Source: Sipunculus nudus
Lineage: Eukaryota > Annelida > Sipuncula > Golfingiida > Sipunculidae
Reading direction: 5' to 3'
Length of the DNA stretch: 64,000 nucleotides
NCBI GenBank assembly: GCA_026874595.1
Contig: CM049306.1
Span: 10,685,019 to 10,749,018, forward strand
The notes beneath the pieces are model-generated. The model saw only the letters and a program-made list of their open reading frames with translations. It did not search any database and was not told the DNA's origin. The position numbers were made by a program, and so were the translations under genes. Of this stretch, positions 48,181 through 63,500 are shown piece after piece (positions within the stretch are counted from its first letter, which is position 1; every line of letters begins with the position of its first letter).

Positions 48181-48665
48181 TGTTCCCTGCTTCTGCGGAA
48201 GCAAGTGACATTGATTTTGGTTTGTCTGTCTGTCTGTCCCTCTGTCTGTCCATCCATCAAGTTTTCATTTCTTTGCAATAACTTTCCTAAATATTATCCA
48301 TTTTCATTCAATTTGGGTCAGTGATTGCTCTCATGCATACCTTGGTTGGGATTTGTTTAGAGTGTATGTCTGAAAATTTATTATCACCAGCTCCAAAACA
48401 AACAAAAAATTTCCCTTTTGTCCCCAATTCACAAAAAATTATGACATGTGAAGACATCTTCAGGGGACAACTAAAACTAAAACACAGACACTGACATGTT
48501 GAGACATCTTCATGGGAAAATAAAAACTAAATTATATTATACAAGGCCAGCATGAAGATCACAGGAAGCTAAAATATCAAGAGGTGGAAGCAGGTTACAT
48601 AAATTCCACGAATTTGCTGGTTTGAGCAAATTTTATTTTTACTTTTACACAAATCCCATATGTGA
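48181..48665 (+). mobile_element. possible Helitron-like 5' fragment
   Basis: Starts with a GCTTC-TGCG-GAAGC hairpin (48,189-48,202) and a (TGTC)n tract (48,222-48,250), the same hairpin-plus-short-repeat opening seen at 25.76 kb. A short duplication of about 55 bp follows (GACATCTTCA...GGG at 48,463 and 48,506). No 3' end is identifiable before the next leader. Confidence 0.4.
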
Positions 48666-49800
48666 CAAACTTTTTAAGCAAACCTGTGAGCTTATGCGAT
48701 GGTGCAGCATCGTTCGGTGTGCATGGTGTGTCATGCGTCGTCTGTGGTACATTAACCATAGCTATCTCATAACCGGCAGGAGCTAGCTAGCATCACCAAA
48801 TTTTTTGCAAATAAATTTTTTTTTTTTTCTAACTGCATTTTCTGAGATTTTATAGGGAAAAAGCTAAAAAAGCTTTAAAAATCTTCTTCTCCGAAACTGT
48901 CCAGCCAAATTGTCCAATATTTCACATAAATGATCCCTGGAACAATCTCTCTCAAGTTTGTTCGAATGGTTCCAGTTTGGAGATTTTTGGTCGAGTTACA
49001 GGAGGTTGAACTTTGTCATCTGTCCAAATGAGCACACTAAAATTAAAATCTCAGAAACGGCTAGAGCAATAATCACCAATTTTTACACCAATGTTTGTCA
49101 CATATGTCATATCTGAAATTGAGGTATTGGTGGCGCCACCTACATTGATGTGTTTTTTACAGGCGAAAATGTAATTTTAAACTCTTCTAGCTTATACACT
49201 GATTAATGATGAAACTGTTAAGCTGATTGGTTTAAAATTTACAAGAATTATTCTATGGCAGGATTCTGCTAGTTTTAGATTGGGTAAATACAGCTTTAAA
49301 AAAGCATTGTAGCCAATTGAAAAAGGCTTTCTGTGTTTGAAAACAGATTTGACAACATGCTGAGTTTCAGCAGCCAAGTCAAGAGGTCACTAAATACAAA
49401 CAGGTGGGGTCCAGATATCACCATGGCAACTGACCTGGCTCTGGCGGGTGTCTAGACAATGTGTCTAGATGTCTAGACACAGCGTCTAGACGTCTAGACA
49501 CAATGTTTAGATGCAGAATTCCCAGATTATTGGAACTATATCTTTCAACTGTTTGAAAAAACTTGGTTTGCATTTTAAGTGAATCGGGTTTATCATCAGG
49601 TTACATGTGAACTGCTGCGCCTTCATTTTTGGTTGACCTCTGACCTTTCCTGGCTGCCCAGTGTCTATTGTGCGTCTGTTTCCAGACATAAACCCACATA
49701 TCTCGGGAACCGTTTGACCAATCAGGCTAAAAATTTTGCAAAAATGTAACCCTTTGATAGCTTTATAACATACACTAAAAATGGTGACACCACCTGCAAC
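48666..49800 (+). mobile_element. leader of Helitron-like element B, second copy
   Basis: Collinear with 26,113-27,290: AACCTGTGAGCTTATGCGAT, AAATCTTCTTCTC(C/T)GAAACTG, GGTGGCGCCACCTACATTGA, the TGTCTAGACA cluster, and GTGAACTGCTGCGCC. A TAAGC/GCTTA inverted repeat lies at the very start. It lacks the 20-G run found in the first copy, reading GGCTCTGGCGGGTG instead. It leads directly into the 278-bp satellite. Confidence 0.8.
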
Positions 49801-51550
49801 CATTTATGCACAGTGTCCATCTGTTCATCTGCCTGGGGATAAAATCACTCATATCTCAGCAGTGGTTTGACTTATCCACCTGAAATTTTCCAGGTTTATA
49901 CATTCTGGACAGCTTTCTCAATTTTATGACAGGTGGCACGACCTACATTCACGTTTACTCTGCAGACATCCAAACTCATATCTCGGGAACTGTTTGACCG
50001 ATTTGGCCAAAATTTTGCATGTGTATAGATCTCACATAGCTCTTCATCATAAACAAAAGTGGTGGCACCACCTGCAACCATTTTCCACAGCGTCCATCTG
50101 TTCATCTGCCTTGGGATAAAATCACTCATATCTCAGCAGTGGTCTGACTTTTCCACCTGAAATTTTGCAGGTTTATACATCCTGGACAGCTCTCTTGATT
50201 TTATGACAGGTGGCACGACCAACATTCACGTTTACTCTGCAGACATCCAAGCTTAAATCTCGGGAACCGTATGACCGTTTCAGCCAAAATTTTGCATGTG
50301 TATAGATCTCACATAGCTCTTCATCATAGGCAAAACTGGTGCCACCTGCAACCATTTATGCACAGCGTCCATCTGTTCATCTGCCTTTGGATAAAATCAC
50401 TCATATATCAGCAGTGGTTTGACTTTTCCACCTGAAATTTTGCAGGTTTATACATTCTGGACAGCTTTCTCAATTTTATGACAGGTGGCACGACCTACAT
50501 TCACGTTTACTCTGCAGACATCCAAACTCATATCTCGGGAACTGTTTGACCGATTTGGCCAAAATTTTGCATGTGTATAGATCTCACATAGCTCTTCATC
50601 ATAAACAAAAGTGGTGGCACCACCTGCAACCATTTTCCACAGCGTCCATCTGTTCATCTGCCTTGGGATAAAATCACTCATATCTCAGCAGTGGTCTGAC
50701 TTTTCCACCTGAAATTTTGCAGGTTTATACATCCTGGACAGCTCTCTTGATTTTATGACAGGTGGCACGACCAACATTCATGTTTACTCTGCAGACATCC
50801 AAGCTTAAATCTCGGGAACCGTATGACCGTTTCAGCCAAAATTTTGCATGTGTATAGATCTCACATAGCTCTTCATCATAGGCAAAACTGGTGCCACCTG
50901 CAACCATTTATGCACAGCGTCCATCTGTTCATCTGCCTTTGGATAAAATCACTCATATATCAGCAGTGGTTTGACTTTTCCACCTGAAATTTTGCAGGTT
51001 TATACATTCTGGACAGCTTTCTCAATTTTATGACAGGTGGCACGACCTACATTCACGTTTACTCTGCAGACATCCAAACTCATATCTCGGGAACTGTTTG
51101 ACCGATTTGGCCAAAATTTTGCATGTGTATAGATCTCACATAGCTCTTCATCATAAACAAAAGTGGTGGCACCACCTGCAACCATTTTCCACAGCGTCCA
51201 TCTGTTCATCTGCCTTGGGATAAAATCACTCATATCTCAGCAGTGGTCTGACTTTTCCACCTGAAATTTTGCAGGTTTATACATCCTGGACAGCTCTCTT
51301 GATTTTATGACAGGTGGCACGACCAACATTCACGTTTACTCTGCAGACATCCAAGCTTAAATCTCGGGAACCGTATGACCGTTTCAGCCAAAATTTTGCT
51401 TGTGTATAGATCTCACATAGCTCTTCATCATAGGCAAAACTGGTGCCACCTGCAACCATTTATGCACAGCGTCCATCTGTTCATCTGCCTTTGGATAAAA
51501 TCACTCATATATCAGCAGTGGTTTGACTTTTCCACCTGAAATTTTGCAGG
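49801..51550 (+). repeat. 278-bp satellite, 552-bp dimer section
   Basis: Dimer units (two ~276-bp monomers) repeat with a 552-bp period: equivalent positions 49,896, 50,448 and 51,000, and 50,173, 50,725 and 51,277. The copies differ at only one or two bases, for example ATTCATG versus ATTCACG near 50,778 and GCTTGTG versus GCATGTG near 51,398. The two monomer types differ in the palindrome region (GGTGGCACCACC versus GGTGCCACC). Confidence 0.9.
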
Positions 51551-54500
51551 TTTATACATCCTGGACAGCTCTCTTGATTTTATGACAGATGGCGCCACCT
51601 ATATTCACATTTAGTCTGCAGACATCCAAGCTCATATCTCGGTGACTGTTTGACTGATTGAGCCAAAATTTTGCATGTGTATAGATCTCACGTAGCTCGT
51701 CATCATAGGCAAAACTGGTGGCGCCACCTGCAACCATTTTTGCACAGGGTCCATCTGTTCATCTGCCTTGGGATAAAATCACTCATATCTCAGCAGTGGT
51801 TTGACTTATCAACTTGAAATTTTGCAGGTTTATAAATCCTGGATAGCTTTTTCGATTTTATGACAGGTGGCACGACCTACATTCACGTTTACTCTGCAGA
51901 CATCCAAGCTCATATCTCGGGAACCTTTTGACCGATTTGGCCAAAATTTTGCATGTGTATAGATCTCACATAGCTCGTCATCATAGGCAATACTGGTGGC
52001 GCCACCTGCAACCATTTTCGCACAGCATCCATCTGTTCATCTGCCTTGGGATAAAATCACTCATATCTCAACAGTGGTTTGACTTATCAACCTGAAATTT
52101 TGCAGGTTTATAAATCCTGGATAGCTTTTTCGATTTTATGACAGGTGGCACAACCTACATTCACATTTACTCTGCAGACATCCAAGCTCATATCTTGGGA
52201 ACCATTTGACCAATTTGGCAAAACTTTTGCATGTGTATAGATCTCACATAGCAATTCATCATAGGCAAAACTGGTGCCACCTGCAACCATTTATGCACAG
52301 CGTCCATCTGTTCATCTGCCTTTGGATAAAATCACTCATATATCAGCAGTGGTTTGACTTTTCCACCTGAAATTTGCAGGTTTATAAATCCTGGACAGGT
52401 TTCTCGATTTTATGACAGGTGGCACGACCTACATTCACATTTACTCTGCAGACATCCAAGCTCATATCTCGAGAACTGTTTAACCAATTTCGCAAAAATT
52501 TTGCATGTGTATAGATCTCACATAGCTCGTCATCATAGGCAATACTGGTGGCGCCACCTGCAACCATTTTTGCACAGGGTCCATCTGTTCATCTGCCTTG
52601 GAATAAAATCACTCATTTCTCAGCAGTGGTCTGACTTATCAACTTGAAATTTTGCAGGTTTATAAATCCTGGACAGCTTTCTCAATTTTATGACAGGCGG
52701 CATGACCTACATTCACGTTTACTCTGCAGACATCCAAGCTCATATCTCGGGAACCTTTTGACTGATTTGGCCAAAATTTTGCATGTCTATAGATCTCACA
52801 TAGCTCGTCATCTTAGGCATACCTGGATACCTGGTGGAGCCACCTGCAACCACTTATGCACAGCGTCCATCTGTTCATCTGCCATAGGTAAAATCACTCA
52901 TATCTCAGCAGTGGTCTGACTTATCAACCTGAAATTTTGCAGGTTGATACATCCTAGACAGCTTTCTTGATTTTATGACAGGTGGCACGACCTACATTCA
53001 CATTTACTCTGCAGACATCCAAGCTCATATCTTGGGAACCATTTGACCGATTTGGTAAAAATTTTGCATGTGTATAGATCTCACATAGCTCGTCATCATA
53101 GGCAAAACTGGTGGCGCCACCTGCAACCATTTTTGCACAGGGTCCATCTGTTCATCTGCCTTGGGATAAAATCACTCATATCTCAGAAGTGGTTTGACTT
53201 TTCCACCTGAAATTTTGCAGATTTGTACATCCTGGACAGCTCTCTTGATTTTATGACAGGTGGCACGACCTACATTCACGTTTACTTTGCAGATATCCAA
53301 ACTCATATCTCGGGAACCATTTGACCAATTTGGCCAAAATTTAGCATGTGTATAGATCTCACATAGTTCTTCATCATAGGCAAAACTGGTGGCGCCACCT
53401 GCAACCACTTATGCACAGCGTCCATCTATTCATCTGCCTTGGGATAAAATCACTCATATCTCAGAAGTGGTTTGACTTATCCACCTGAAATTTTTCAGGC
53501 TTATACATCCTGGACAGCTTTCTCGATTTTATGACAGGTGGCACGACCTACATTCATGTTTACTCTGCAGACATCCAAGCTCATATCTCGGGAACCGTAT
53601 GACCGATTTGGCCAAAATTTTGCATATGTATAGATCTCACATAGCTCTTCATCATAGGCAAAACTGGTGGCACCACCTGCAACCATTTTCGCACAGCATC
53701 CATCTGTTCATCTGCCTTTGGATAAAATCACTCATATATCAGCAGTGGTTTGACTTATCAACCTGAAATTTTGCAGGTTTATAAATCCTGGATAGCTTTT
53801 TCGATTTTATGACAGGTTGCACAACCTGCATTCACATTTACTCTGCAGACATCCAAGCTCATATCTTGGGAACCATTTGACCAATTTGGCAAAACTTTTG
53901 CATGTGTATAGATCTCACATAGCAATTCATCATAGGCAAAACTGGTGCCACCTGCAACCATTTATGCACAGCGTCCATCTGTTCATCTGCCTTTGGATAA
54001 AATCACTCATATATCAGCAGTGGTTTGACTTTTCCACCTGAAATTTGCAGGTTTATAAATCCTGGACAGGTTTCTCGATTTTATGACAGGTGGCACGACC
54101 TACATTCACATTTACTCTGCAGACATCCAAGCTCATATCTCGAGAACTGTTTAACCAATTTCGCAAAAATTTTGCATGTGTATAGATCTCACATAGCTCG
54201 TCATCATAGGCAATACTGGTGGCGCCACCTGCAACCATTTTTGCACAGGGTCCATCTGTTCATCTGCCTTGGAATAAAATCACTCATTTCTCAGCAGTGG
54301 TCTGACTTATCAACTTGAAATTTTGCAGGTTTATAAATCCTGGACAGCTTTCTCAATTTTATGACAGGCGGCATGACCTACATTCACGTTTACTCTGCAG
54401 ACATCCAAGCTCATATCTCGGGAACCTTTTGACTGATTTGGCCAAAATTTTGCATGTCTATAGATCTCACATAGCTCGTCATCTTAGGCATACCTGGATA

Positions 54501-57500
54501 CCTGGTGGAGCCACCTGCAACCACTTATGCACAGCGTCCATCTGTTCATCTGCCATAGGTAAAATCACTCATATCTCAGCAGTGGTCTGACTTATCAACC
54601 TGAAATTTTGCAGGTTGATACATCCTAGACAGCTTTCTTGATTTTATGACAGGTGGCACGACCTACATTCACATTTACTCTGCAGACATCCAAGCTCATA
54701 TCTTGGGAACCATTTGACCGATTTGGTAAAAATTTTGCATGTGTATAGATCTCACATAGCTCGTCATCATAGGCAAAACTGGTGGCGCCACCTGCAACCA
54801 TTTTTGCACAGGGTCCATCTGTTCATCTGCCTTGGGATAAAATCACTCATATCTCAGAAGTGGTTTGACTTTTCCACCTGAAATTTTGCAGATTTGTACA
54901 TCCTGGACAGCTCTCTTGATTTTATGACAGGTGGCACGACCTACATTCACGTTTACTTTGCAGATATCCAAACTCATATCTCGGGAACCATTTGACCAAT
55001 TTGGCCAAAATTTAGCATGTGTATAGATCTCACATAGTTCTTCATCATAGGCAAAACTGGTGGCGCCACCTGCAACCACTTATGCACAGCGTCCATCTAT
55101 TCATCTGCCTTGGGATAAAATCACTCATATCTCAGAAGTGGTTTGACTTATCCACCTGAAATTTTTCAGGCTTATACATCCTGGACAGCTTTCTCGATTT
55201 TATGACAGGTGGCACGACCTACATTCATGTTTACTCTGCAGACATCCAAGCTCATATCTCGGGAACCGTATGACCGATTTGGCCAAAATTTTGCATATGT
55301 ATAGATCTCACATAGCTCTTCATCATAGGCAAAACTGGTGGCACCACCTGCAACAATTTTCGCACAGCATCCATCTGTTCATCTGCCTTTGGATAAAATC
55401 ACTCATATATCAGCAGTGGTTTGACTTTTCCACCTAAAATTTTGCAGGTTTATAAATCCTGGACAGCTCTCTTGATTTTATGACAGGTTGCACCACCTAC
55501 ATTCAGGTTTACTTTGCAGATATCAAAACTCATATCTCGGGAACCGTTTGACTGATTAGGCTTAAATTTTTTATGTGTATAGATATCACGTAGCTCTTCA
55601 TCATAGGCAAAACTGGTGGCGCCACCTGCAACCACTTATGCACAGCGTCCATCTGTTCATCTGCCTTGGGATAAAATCACTCATATCTCAGAAGTGGTTT
55701 GACTTATCCACCTGAAATTTTTCAGGTTTATACATCCTGGACAGCTTTCTCGATTTCATGAATGATGGCGCCACCTATATTCACATTTAGTCTGCAGACA
55801 TCCAAGCTCGTATCTCGGTGATTGTTTGACCGATTGAGCCAAAATTTTGCTTGTGTATTGATCTCACGTAGCTCGTCATCATAGGCAAAACTGGTGGCGC
55901 CACCTGCAACCATTTTTGCACAGGGTCCATCTGTTCATCTGCCTTGGGATAAAATCACTCATATCTCAGAAGTGGTTTGACTTATCCACCTGAAATTTTT
56001 CAGGTTTATACATCCTGGACAGCTTTCTCGATTTTATGACAGATGGTGCCACCTATATTCACATTTAGTCTGCAGACATCCAAGCTCGTATCTCGGTGAC
56101 TGTTTGACCGATTGAGCCAAAATTTTGCTTGTGTATAGATCTCACGTAGCTCTTCATCATAAACAAAAGTGGTGGCACCACCTGCAACCATTTTCCACAG
56201 CGTCCATCTGTTCATCTGCCTTGGGATAAAATCACTCATATCTCAGCAGTGGTCTGACTTTTCCACCTGAAATTTTGCAGGTTTATACATCCTGGACAGC
56301 TCTCTTGATTTTATGACAGGTTGCACCACCTACATTCAGGTTTACTTTGCAGATATCCAAACTCATATCTCGGGAATTGTTTGACTGATTTGGCCAAAAT
56401 TTTGCATATGTATAGATCTCACATAGCTCTTCATCATAGCCAAAACTGGTGGCGCCATCTGCAACCACTTATGCACAGTGTCCATCTGTTCATCTGCCTT
56501 GGGATAAAATCACTCATGTCTCAAAAGTGGTTTGACTTATCCACCTGAAATTTTTCAGGTTTATACATCCTGGACAGCTTTCTCGATTTTATGACAGATG
56601 GCGCCACCTATATTCACATTTAGTCTGCAGACATCCAAGCTCATATCTCGGTGACTGTTTGACTGATTGAGCCAAAATTTTGCATGTGTATAGATCTCAC
56701 GTAGCTCGTCATCATAGGCAAAACTGGTGGCGCCACCTGCAACCATTTTTGCACAGGGTCCATCTGTTCATCTGCCTTGGGATAAAATCACTCATATCTC
56801 AGCAGTGGTTTGACTTATCAACTTGAAATTTTGCAGGTTTATAAATCCTGGATAGCTTTTTCGATTTTATGACAGGTGGCACGACCTACATTCACGTTTA
56901 CTCTGCAGACATCCAAGCTCATATCTCGGGAACCTTTTGACCGATTTGGCCAAAATTTTGCATGTGTATAGATCTCACATAGCTCGTCATCATAGGCAAT
57001 ACTGGTGGCGCCACCTGCAACCATTTTTGCACAGGGTCCATCTGTTCATCTGCCTTGGGATAAAATCACTCATATCTCAGCAGTGGTTTGACTTATCAAC
57101 TTGAAATTTTGCAGGTTTATAAATCCTGGATAGCTTTTTCGATTTTATGACAGGTGGCACGACCTACATTCACGTTTACTCTGCAGACATCCAAGCTCAT
57201 ATCTCGGGAACCTTTTGACCGATTTGGCCAAAATTTTGCATGTGTATAGATCTCACATAGCTCGTCATCATAGGCAATACTGGTGGCGCCACCTGCAACC
57301 ATTTTCGCACAGCATCCATTTGTTCATCTGCCTTGGGATAAAATCACTCATATCTCAACAGTGGTTTGACTTATCAACCTGAAATTTTGCAGGTTTATAA
57401 ATCCTGGATAGCTTTTTCGATTTTATGACAGGTGGCACAACCTACATTCACATTTACTCTGCAGACATCCAAGCTCATATCTCGGGAACCATTTGACCAA

Positions 57501-60500
57501 TTTGGCAAAACTTTTGCATGTGTATAGATCTCACATAGCAATTCATCATAGGCAAAACTGGTGCCACCTGCAACCATTTATGCACAGCGTCCATCTGTTC
57601 ATCTGCCTTTGGATAAAATCACTCATATATCAGCAGTGGTTTGACTTTTCCACCTGAAATTTGCAGGTTTATAAATCCTGGACAGGTTTCTCGATTTTAT
57701 GACAGGTGGCACGACCTACATTCACATTTACTCTGCAGACATCCAAGCTCATATCTCGAGAACTGTTTAACCAATTTCGCAAAAATTTTGCATGTGTATA
57801 GATCTCACATAGCTCGTCATCATAGGCAATACTGGTGGCGCCACCTGCAACCATTTTTGCACAGGGTCCATCTGTTCATCTGCCTTGGAATAAAATCACT
57901 CATTTCTCAGCAGTGGTCTGACTTATCAACTTGAAATTTTGCAGGTTTATAAATCCTGGACAGCTTTCTCAATTTTATGACAGGCGGCATGACCTACATT
58001 CACGTTTACTCTGCAGACATCCAAGCTCATATCTCGGGAACCTTTTGACTGATTTGGCCAAAATTTTGCATGTCTATAGATCTCACATAGCTCGTCATCT
58101 TAGGCATACCTGGATACCTGGTGGAGCCACCTGCAACCACTTATGCACAGCGTCCATCTGTTCATCTGCCATAGGTAAAATCACTCATATCTCAGCAGTG
58201 GTCTGACTTATCAACCTGAAATTTTGCAGGTTGATACATCCTAGACAGCTTTCTTGATTTTATGACAGGTGGCACGACCTACATTCACATTTACTCTGCA
58301 GACATCCAAGCTCATATCTTGGGAACCATTTGACCGATTTGGTAAAAATTTTGCATGTGTATAGATCTCACATAGCTCGTCATCATAGGCAAAACTGGTG
58401 GCGCCACCTGCAACCATTTTTGCACAGGGTCCATCTGTTCATCTGCCTTGGGATAAAATCACTCATATCTCAGAAGTGGTTTGACTTTTCCACCTGAAAT
58501 TTTGCAGATTTGTACATCCTGGACAGCTCTCTTGATTTTATGACAGGTGGCACGACCTACATTCACGTTTACTTTGCAGATATCCAAACTCATATCTCGG
58601 GAACCATTTGACCAATTTGGCCAAAATTTAGCATGTGTATAGATCTCACATAGTTCTTCATCATAGGCAAAACTGGTGGCGCCACCTGCAACCACTTATG
58701 CACAGCGTCCATCTATTCATCTGCCTTGGGATAAAATCACTCATATCTCAGAAGTGGTTTGACTTATCCACCTGAAATTTTTCAGGCTTATACATCCTGG
58801 ACAGCTTTCTCGATTTTATGACAGGTGGCACGACCTACATTCATGTTTACTCTGCAGACATCCAAGCTCATATCTCGGGAACCGTATGACCGATTTGGCC
58901 AAAATTTTGCATATGTATAGATCTCACATAGCTCTTCATCATAGGCAAAACTGGTGGCACCACCTGCAACCATTTTCGCACAGCATCCATCTGTTCATCT
59001 GCCTTTGGATAAAATCACTCATATATCAGCAGTGGTTTGACTTATCAACCTGAAATTTTGCAGGTTTATAAATCCTGGATAGCTTTTTCGATTTTATGAC
59101 AGGTTGCACAACCTACATTCACATTTACTCTGCAGACATCCAAGCTCATATCTTGGGAACCATTTGACCAATTTGGCAAAACTTTTGCATGTGTATAGAT
59201 CTCACATAGCAATTCATCATAGGCAAAACTGGTGCCACCTGCAACCATTTATGCACAGCGTCCATCTGTTCATCTGCCTTTGGATAAAATCACTCATATA
59301 TCAGCAGTGGTTTGACTTTTCCACCTGAAATTTGCAGGTTTATAAATCCTGGACAGGTTTCTCGATTTTATGACAGGTGGCACGACCTACATTCACATTT
59401 ACTCTGCAGACATCCAAGCTCATATCTCGAGAACTGTTTAACCAATTTCGCAAAAATTTTGCATGTGTATAGATCTCACATAGCTCGTCATCATAGGCAA
59501 TACTGGTGGCGCCACCTGCAACCATTTTTGCACAGGGTCCATCTGTTCATCTGCCTTGGAATAAAATCACTCATTTCTCAGCAGTGGTCTGACTTATCAA
59601 CTTGAAATTTTGCAGGTTTATAAATCCTGGACAGCTTTCTCAATTTTATGACAGGCGGCATGACCTACATTCACGTTTACTCTGCAGACATCCAAGCTCA
59701 TATCTCGGGAACCTTTTGACTGATTTGGCCAAAATTTTGCATGTCTATAGATCTCACATAGCTCGTCATCTTAGGCATACCTGGATACCTGGTGGAGCCA
59801 CCTGCAACCACTTATGCACAGCGTCCATCTGTTCATCTGCCATAGGTAAAATCACTCATATCTCAGCAGTGGTCTGACTTATCAACCTGAAATTTTGCAG
59901 GTTGATACATCCTAGACAGCTTTCTTGATTTTATGACAGGTGGCACGACCTACATTCACATTTACTCTGCAGACATCCAAGCTCATATCTTGGGAACCAT
60001 TTGACCGATTTGGTAAAAATTTTGCATGTGTATAGATCTCACATAGCTCGTCATCATAGGCAAAACTGGTGGCGCCACCTGCAACCATTTTTGCACAGGG
60101 TCCATCTGTTCATCTGCCTTGGGATAAAATCACTCATATCTCAGAAGTGGTTTGACTTTTCCACCTGAAATTTTGCAGATTTGTACATCCTGGACAGCTC
60201 TCTTGATTTTATGACAGGTGGCACGACCTACATTCACGTTTACTTTGCAGATATCCAAACTCATATCTCGGGAACCATTTGACCAATTTGGCCAAAATTT
60301 AGCATGTGTATAGATCTCACATAGTTCTTCATCATAGGCAAAACTGGTGGCGCCACCTGCAACCACTTATGCACAGCGTCCATCTATTCATCTGCCTTGG
60401 GATAAAATCACTCATATCTCAGAAGTGGTTTGACTTATCCACCTGAAATTTTTCAGGCTTATACATCCTGGACAGCTTTCTCGATTTTATGACAGGTGGC

Positions 60501-63500
60501 ACGACCTACATTCATGTTTACTCTGCAGACATCCAAGCTCATATCTCGGGAACCGTATGACCGATTTGGCCAAAATTTTGCATATGTATAGATCTCACAT
60601 AGCTCTTCATCATAGGCAAAACTGGTGGCACCACCTGCAACAATTTTCGCACAGCATCCATCTGTTCATCTGCCTTTGGATAAAATCACTCATATATCAG
60701 CAGTGGTTTGACTTTTCCACCTAAAATTTTGCAGGTTTATAAATCCTGGACAGCTCTCTTGATTTTATGACAGGTTGCACCACCTACATTCAGGTTTACT
60801 TTGCAGATATCAAAACTCATATCTCGGGAACCGTTTGACTGATTAGGCTTAAATTTTTTATGTGTATAGATATCACGTAGCTCTTCATCATAGGCAAAAC
60901 TGGTGGCGCCACCTGCAACCACTTATGCACAGCGTCCATCTGTTCATCTGCCTTGGGATAAAATCACTCATATCTCAGAAGTGGTTTGACTTATCCACCT
61001 GAAATTTTTCAGGTTTATACATCCTGGACAGCTTTCTCGATTTCATGAATGATGGCGCCACCTATATTCACATTTAGTCTGCAGACATCCAAGCTCGTAT
61101 CTCGGTGATTGTTTGACCGATTGAGCCAAAATTTTGCTTGTGTATTGATCTCACGTAGCTCGTCATCATAGGCAAAACTGGTGGCGCCACCTGCAACCAT
61201 TTTTGCACAGGGTCCATCTGTTCATCTGCCTTGGGATAAAATCACTCATATCTCAGAAGTGGTTTGACTTATCCACCTGAAATTTTTCAGGTTTATACAT
61301 CCTGGACAGCTTTCTCGATTTTATGACAGATGGTGCCACCTATATTCACATTTAGTCTGCAGACATCCAAGCTCGTATCTCGGTGACTGTTTGACCGATT
61401 GAGCCAAAATTTTGCTTGTGTATAGATCTCACGTAGCTCTTCATCATAAACAAAAGTGGTGGCACCACCTGCAACCATTTTCCACAGCGTCCATCTGTTC
61501 ATCTGCCTTGGGATAAAATCACTCATATCTCAGCAGTGGTCTGACTTTTCCACCTGAAATTTTGCAGGTTTATACATCCTGGACAGCTCTCTTGATTTTA
61601 TGACAGGTTGCACCACCTACATTCAGGTTTACTTTGCAGATATCCAAACTCATATCTCGGGAATTGTTTGACTGATTTGGCCAAAATTTTGCATATGTAT
61701 AGATCTCACATAGCTCTTCATCATAGCCAAAACTGGTGGCGCCATCTGCAACCACTTATGCACAGTGTCCATCTGTTCATCTGCCTTGGGATAAAATCAC
61801 TCATGTCTCAAAAGTGGTTTGACTTATCCACCTGAAATTTTTCAGGTTTATACATCCTGGACAGCTTTCTCGATTTTATGACAGATGGCGCCACCTATAT
61901 TCACATTTAGTCTGCAGACATCCAAGCTCATATCTCGGTGACTGTTTGACTGATTGAGCCAAAATTTTGCATGTGTATAGATCTCACGTAGCTCGTCATC
62001 ATAGGCAAAACTGGTGGCGCCACCTGCAACCATTTTTGCACAGGGTCCATCTGTTCATCTGCCTTGGGATAAAATCACTCATATCTCAGCAGTGGTTTGA
62101 CTTATCAACTTGAAATTTTGCAGGTTTATAAATCCTGGATAGCTTTTTCGATTTTATGACAGGTGGCACGACCTACATTCACGTTTACTCTGCAGACATC
62201 CAAGCTCATATCTCGGGAACCTTTTGACCGATTTGGCCAAAATTTTGCATGTGTATAGATCTCACATAGCTCGTCATCATAGGCAATACTGGTGGCGCCA
62301 CCTGCAACCATTTTTGCACAGGGTCCATCTGTTCATCTGCCTTGGGATAAAATCACTCATATCTCAGCAGTGGTTTGACTTATCAACTTGAAATTTTGCA
62401 GGTTTATAAATCCTGGATAGCTTTTTCGATTTTATGACAGGTGGCACGACCTACATTCACGTTTACTCTGCAGACATCCAAGCTCATATCTCGGGAACCT
62501 TTTGACCGATTTGGCCAAAATTTTGCATGTGTATAGATCTCACATAGCTCGTCATCATAGGCAATACTGGTGGCGCCACCTGCAACCATTTTCGCACAGC
62601 ATCCATTTGTTCATCTGCCTTGGGATAAAATCACTCATATCTCAACAGTGGTTTGACTTATCAACCTGAAATTTTGCAGGTTTATAAATCCTGGATAGCT
62701 TTTTCGATTTTATGACAGGTGGCACAACCTACATTCACATTTACTCTGCAGACATCCAAGCTCATATCTCGGGAACCATTTGACCAATTTGGCAAAACTT
62801 TTGCATGTGTATAGATCTCACATAGCAATTCATCATAGGCAAAACTGGTGCCACCTGCAACCATTTATGCACAGCGTCCATCTGTTCATCTGCCTTTGGA
62901 TAAAATCACTCATATATCAGCAGTGGTTTGACTTTTCCACCTGAAATTTGCAGGTTTATAAATCCTGGACAGGTTTCTCGATTTTATGACAGGTGGCACG
63001 ACCTACATTCACATTTACTCTGCAGACATCCAAGCTCATATCTCGTGAACTGTTTAACCAATTTCGCAAAAATTTTGCATGTGTATAGATCTCACATAGC
63101 TCGTCATCATAGGCAATACTGGTGGCGCCACCTGCAACCATTTTTGCACAGGGTCCATCTAGTCATCTGCCTTGGAATAAAATCACTCATATCTCAGCAG
63201 TGGTCTGACTTATCAACTTGAAATTTTGCAGGTTTATAAATCCTGGACAGCTTTCTCAATTTTATGACAGGCGGCATGACCTACATTCACGTTTACTCTG
63301 CAGACATCCAAGCTCATATCTCGGGAACCTTTTGACTGATTTGGCCAAAATTTTGCATGTCTATAGATCTCACATAGCTGGTCATCTTAGGCATACCTGG
63401 ATACCTGGTGGAGCCACCTGCAACCACTTATGCACAGCGTCCATCTGTTCATCTGCCATAGGTAAAATCACTCATATCTCAGCAGTGGTCTGACTTATCA

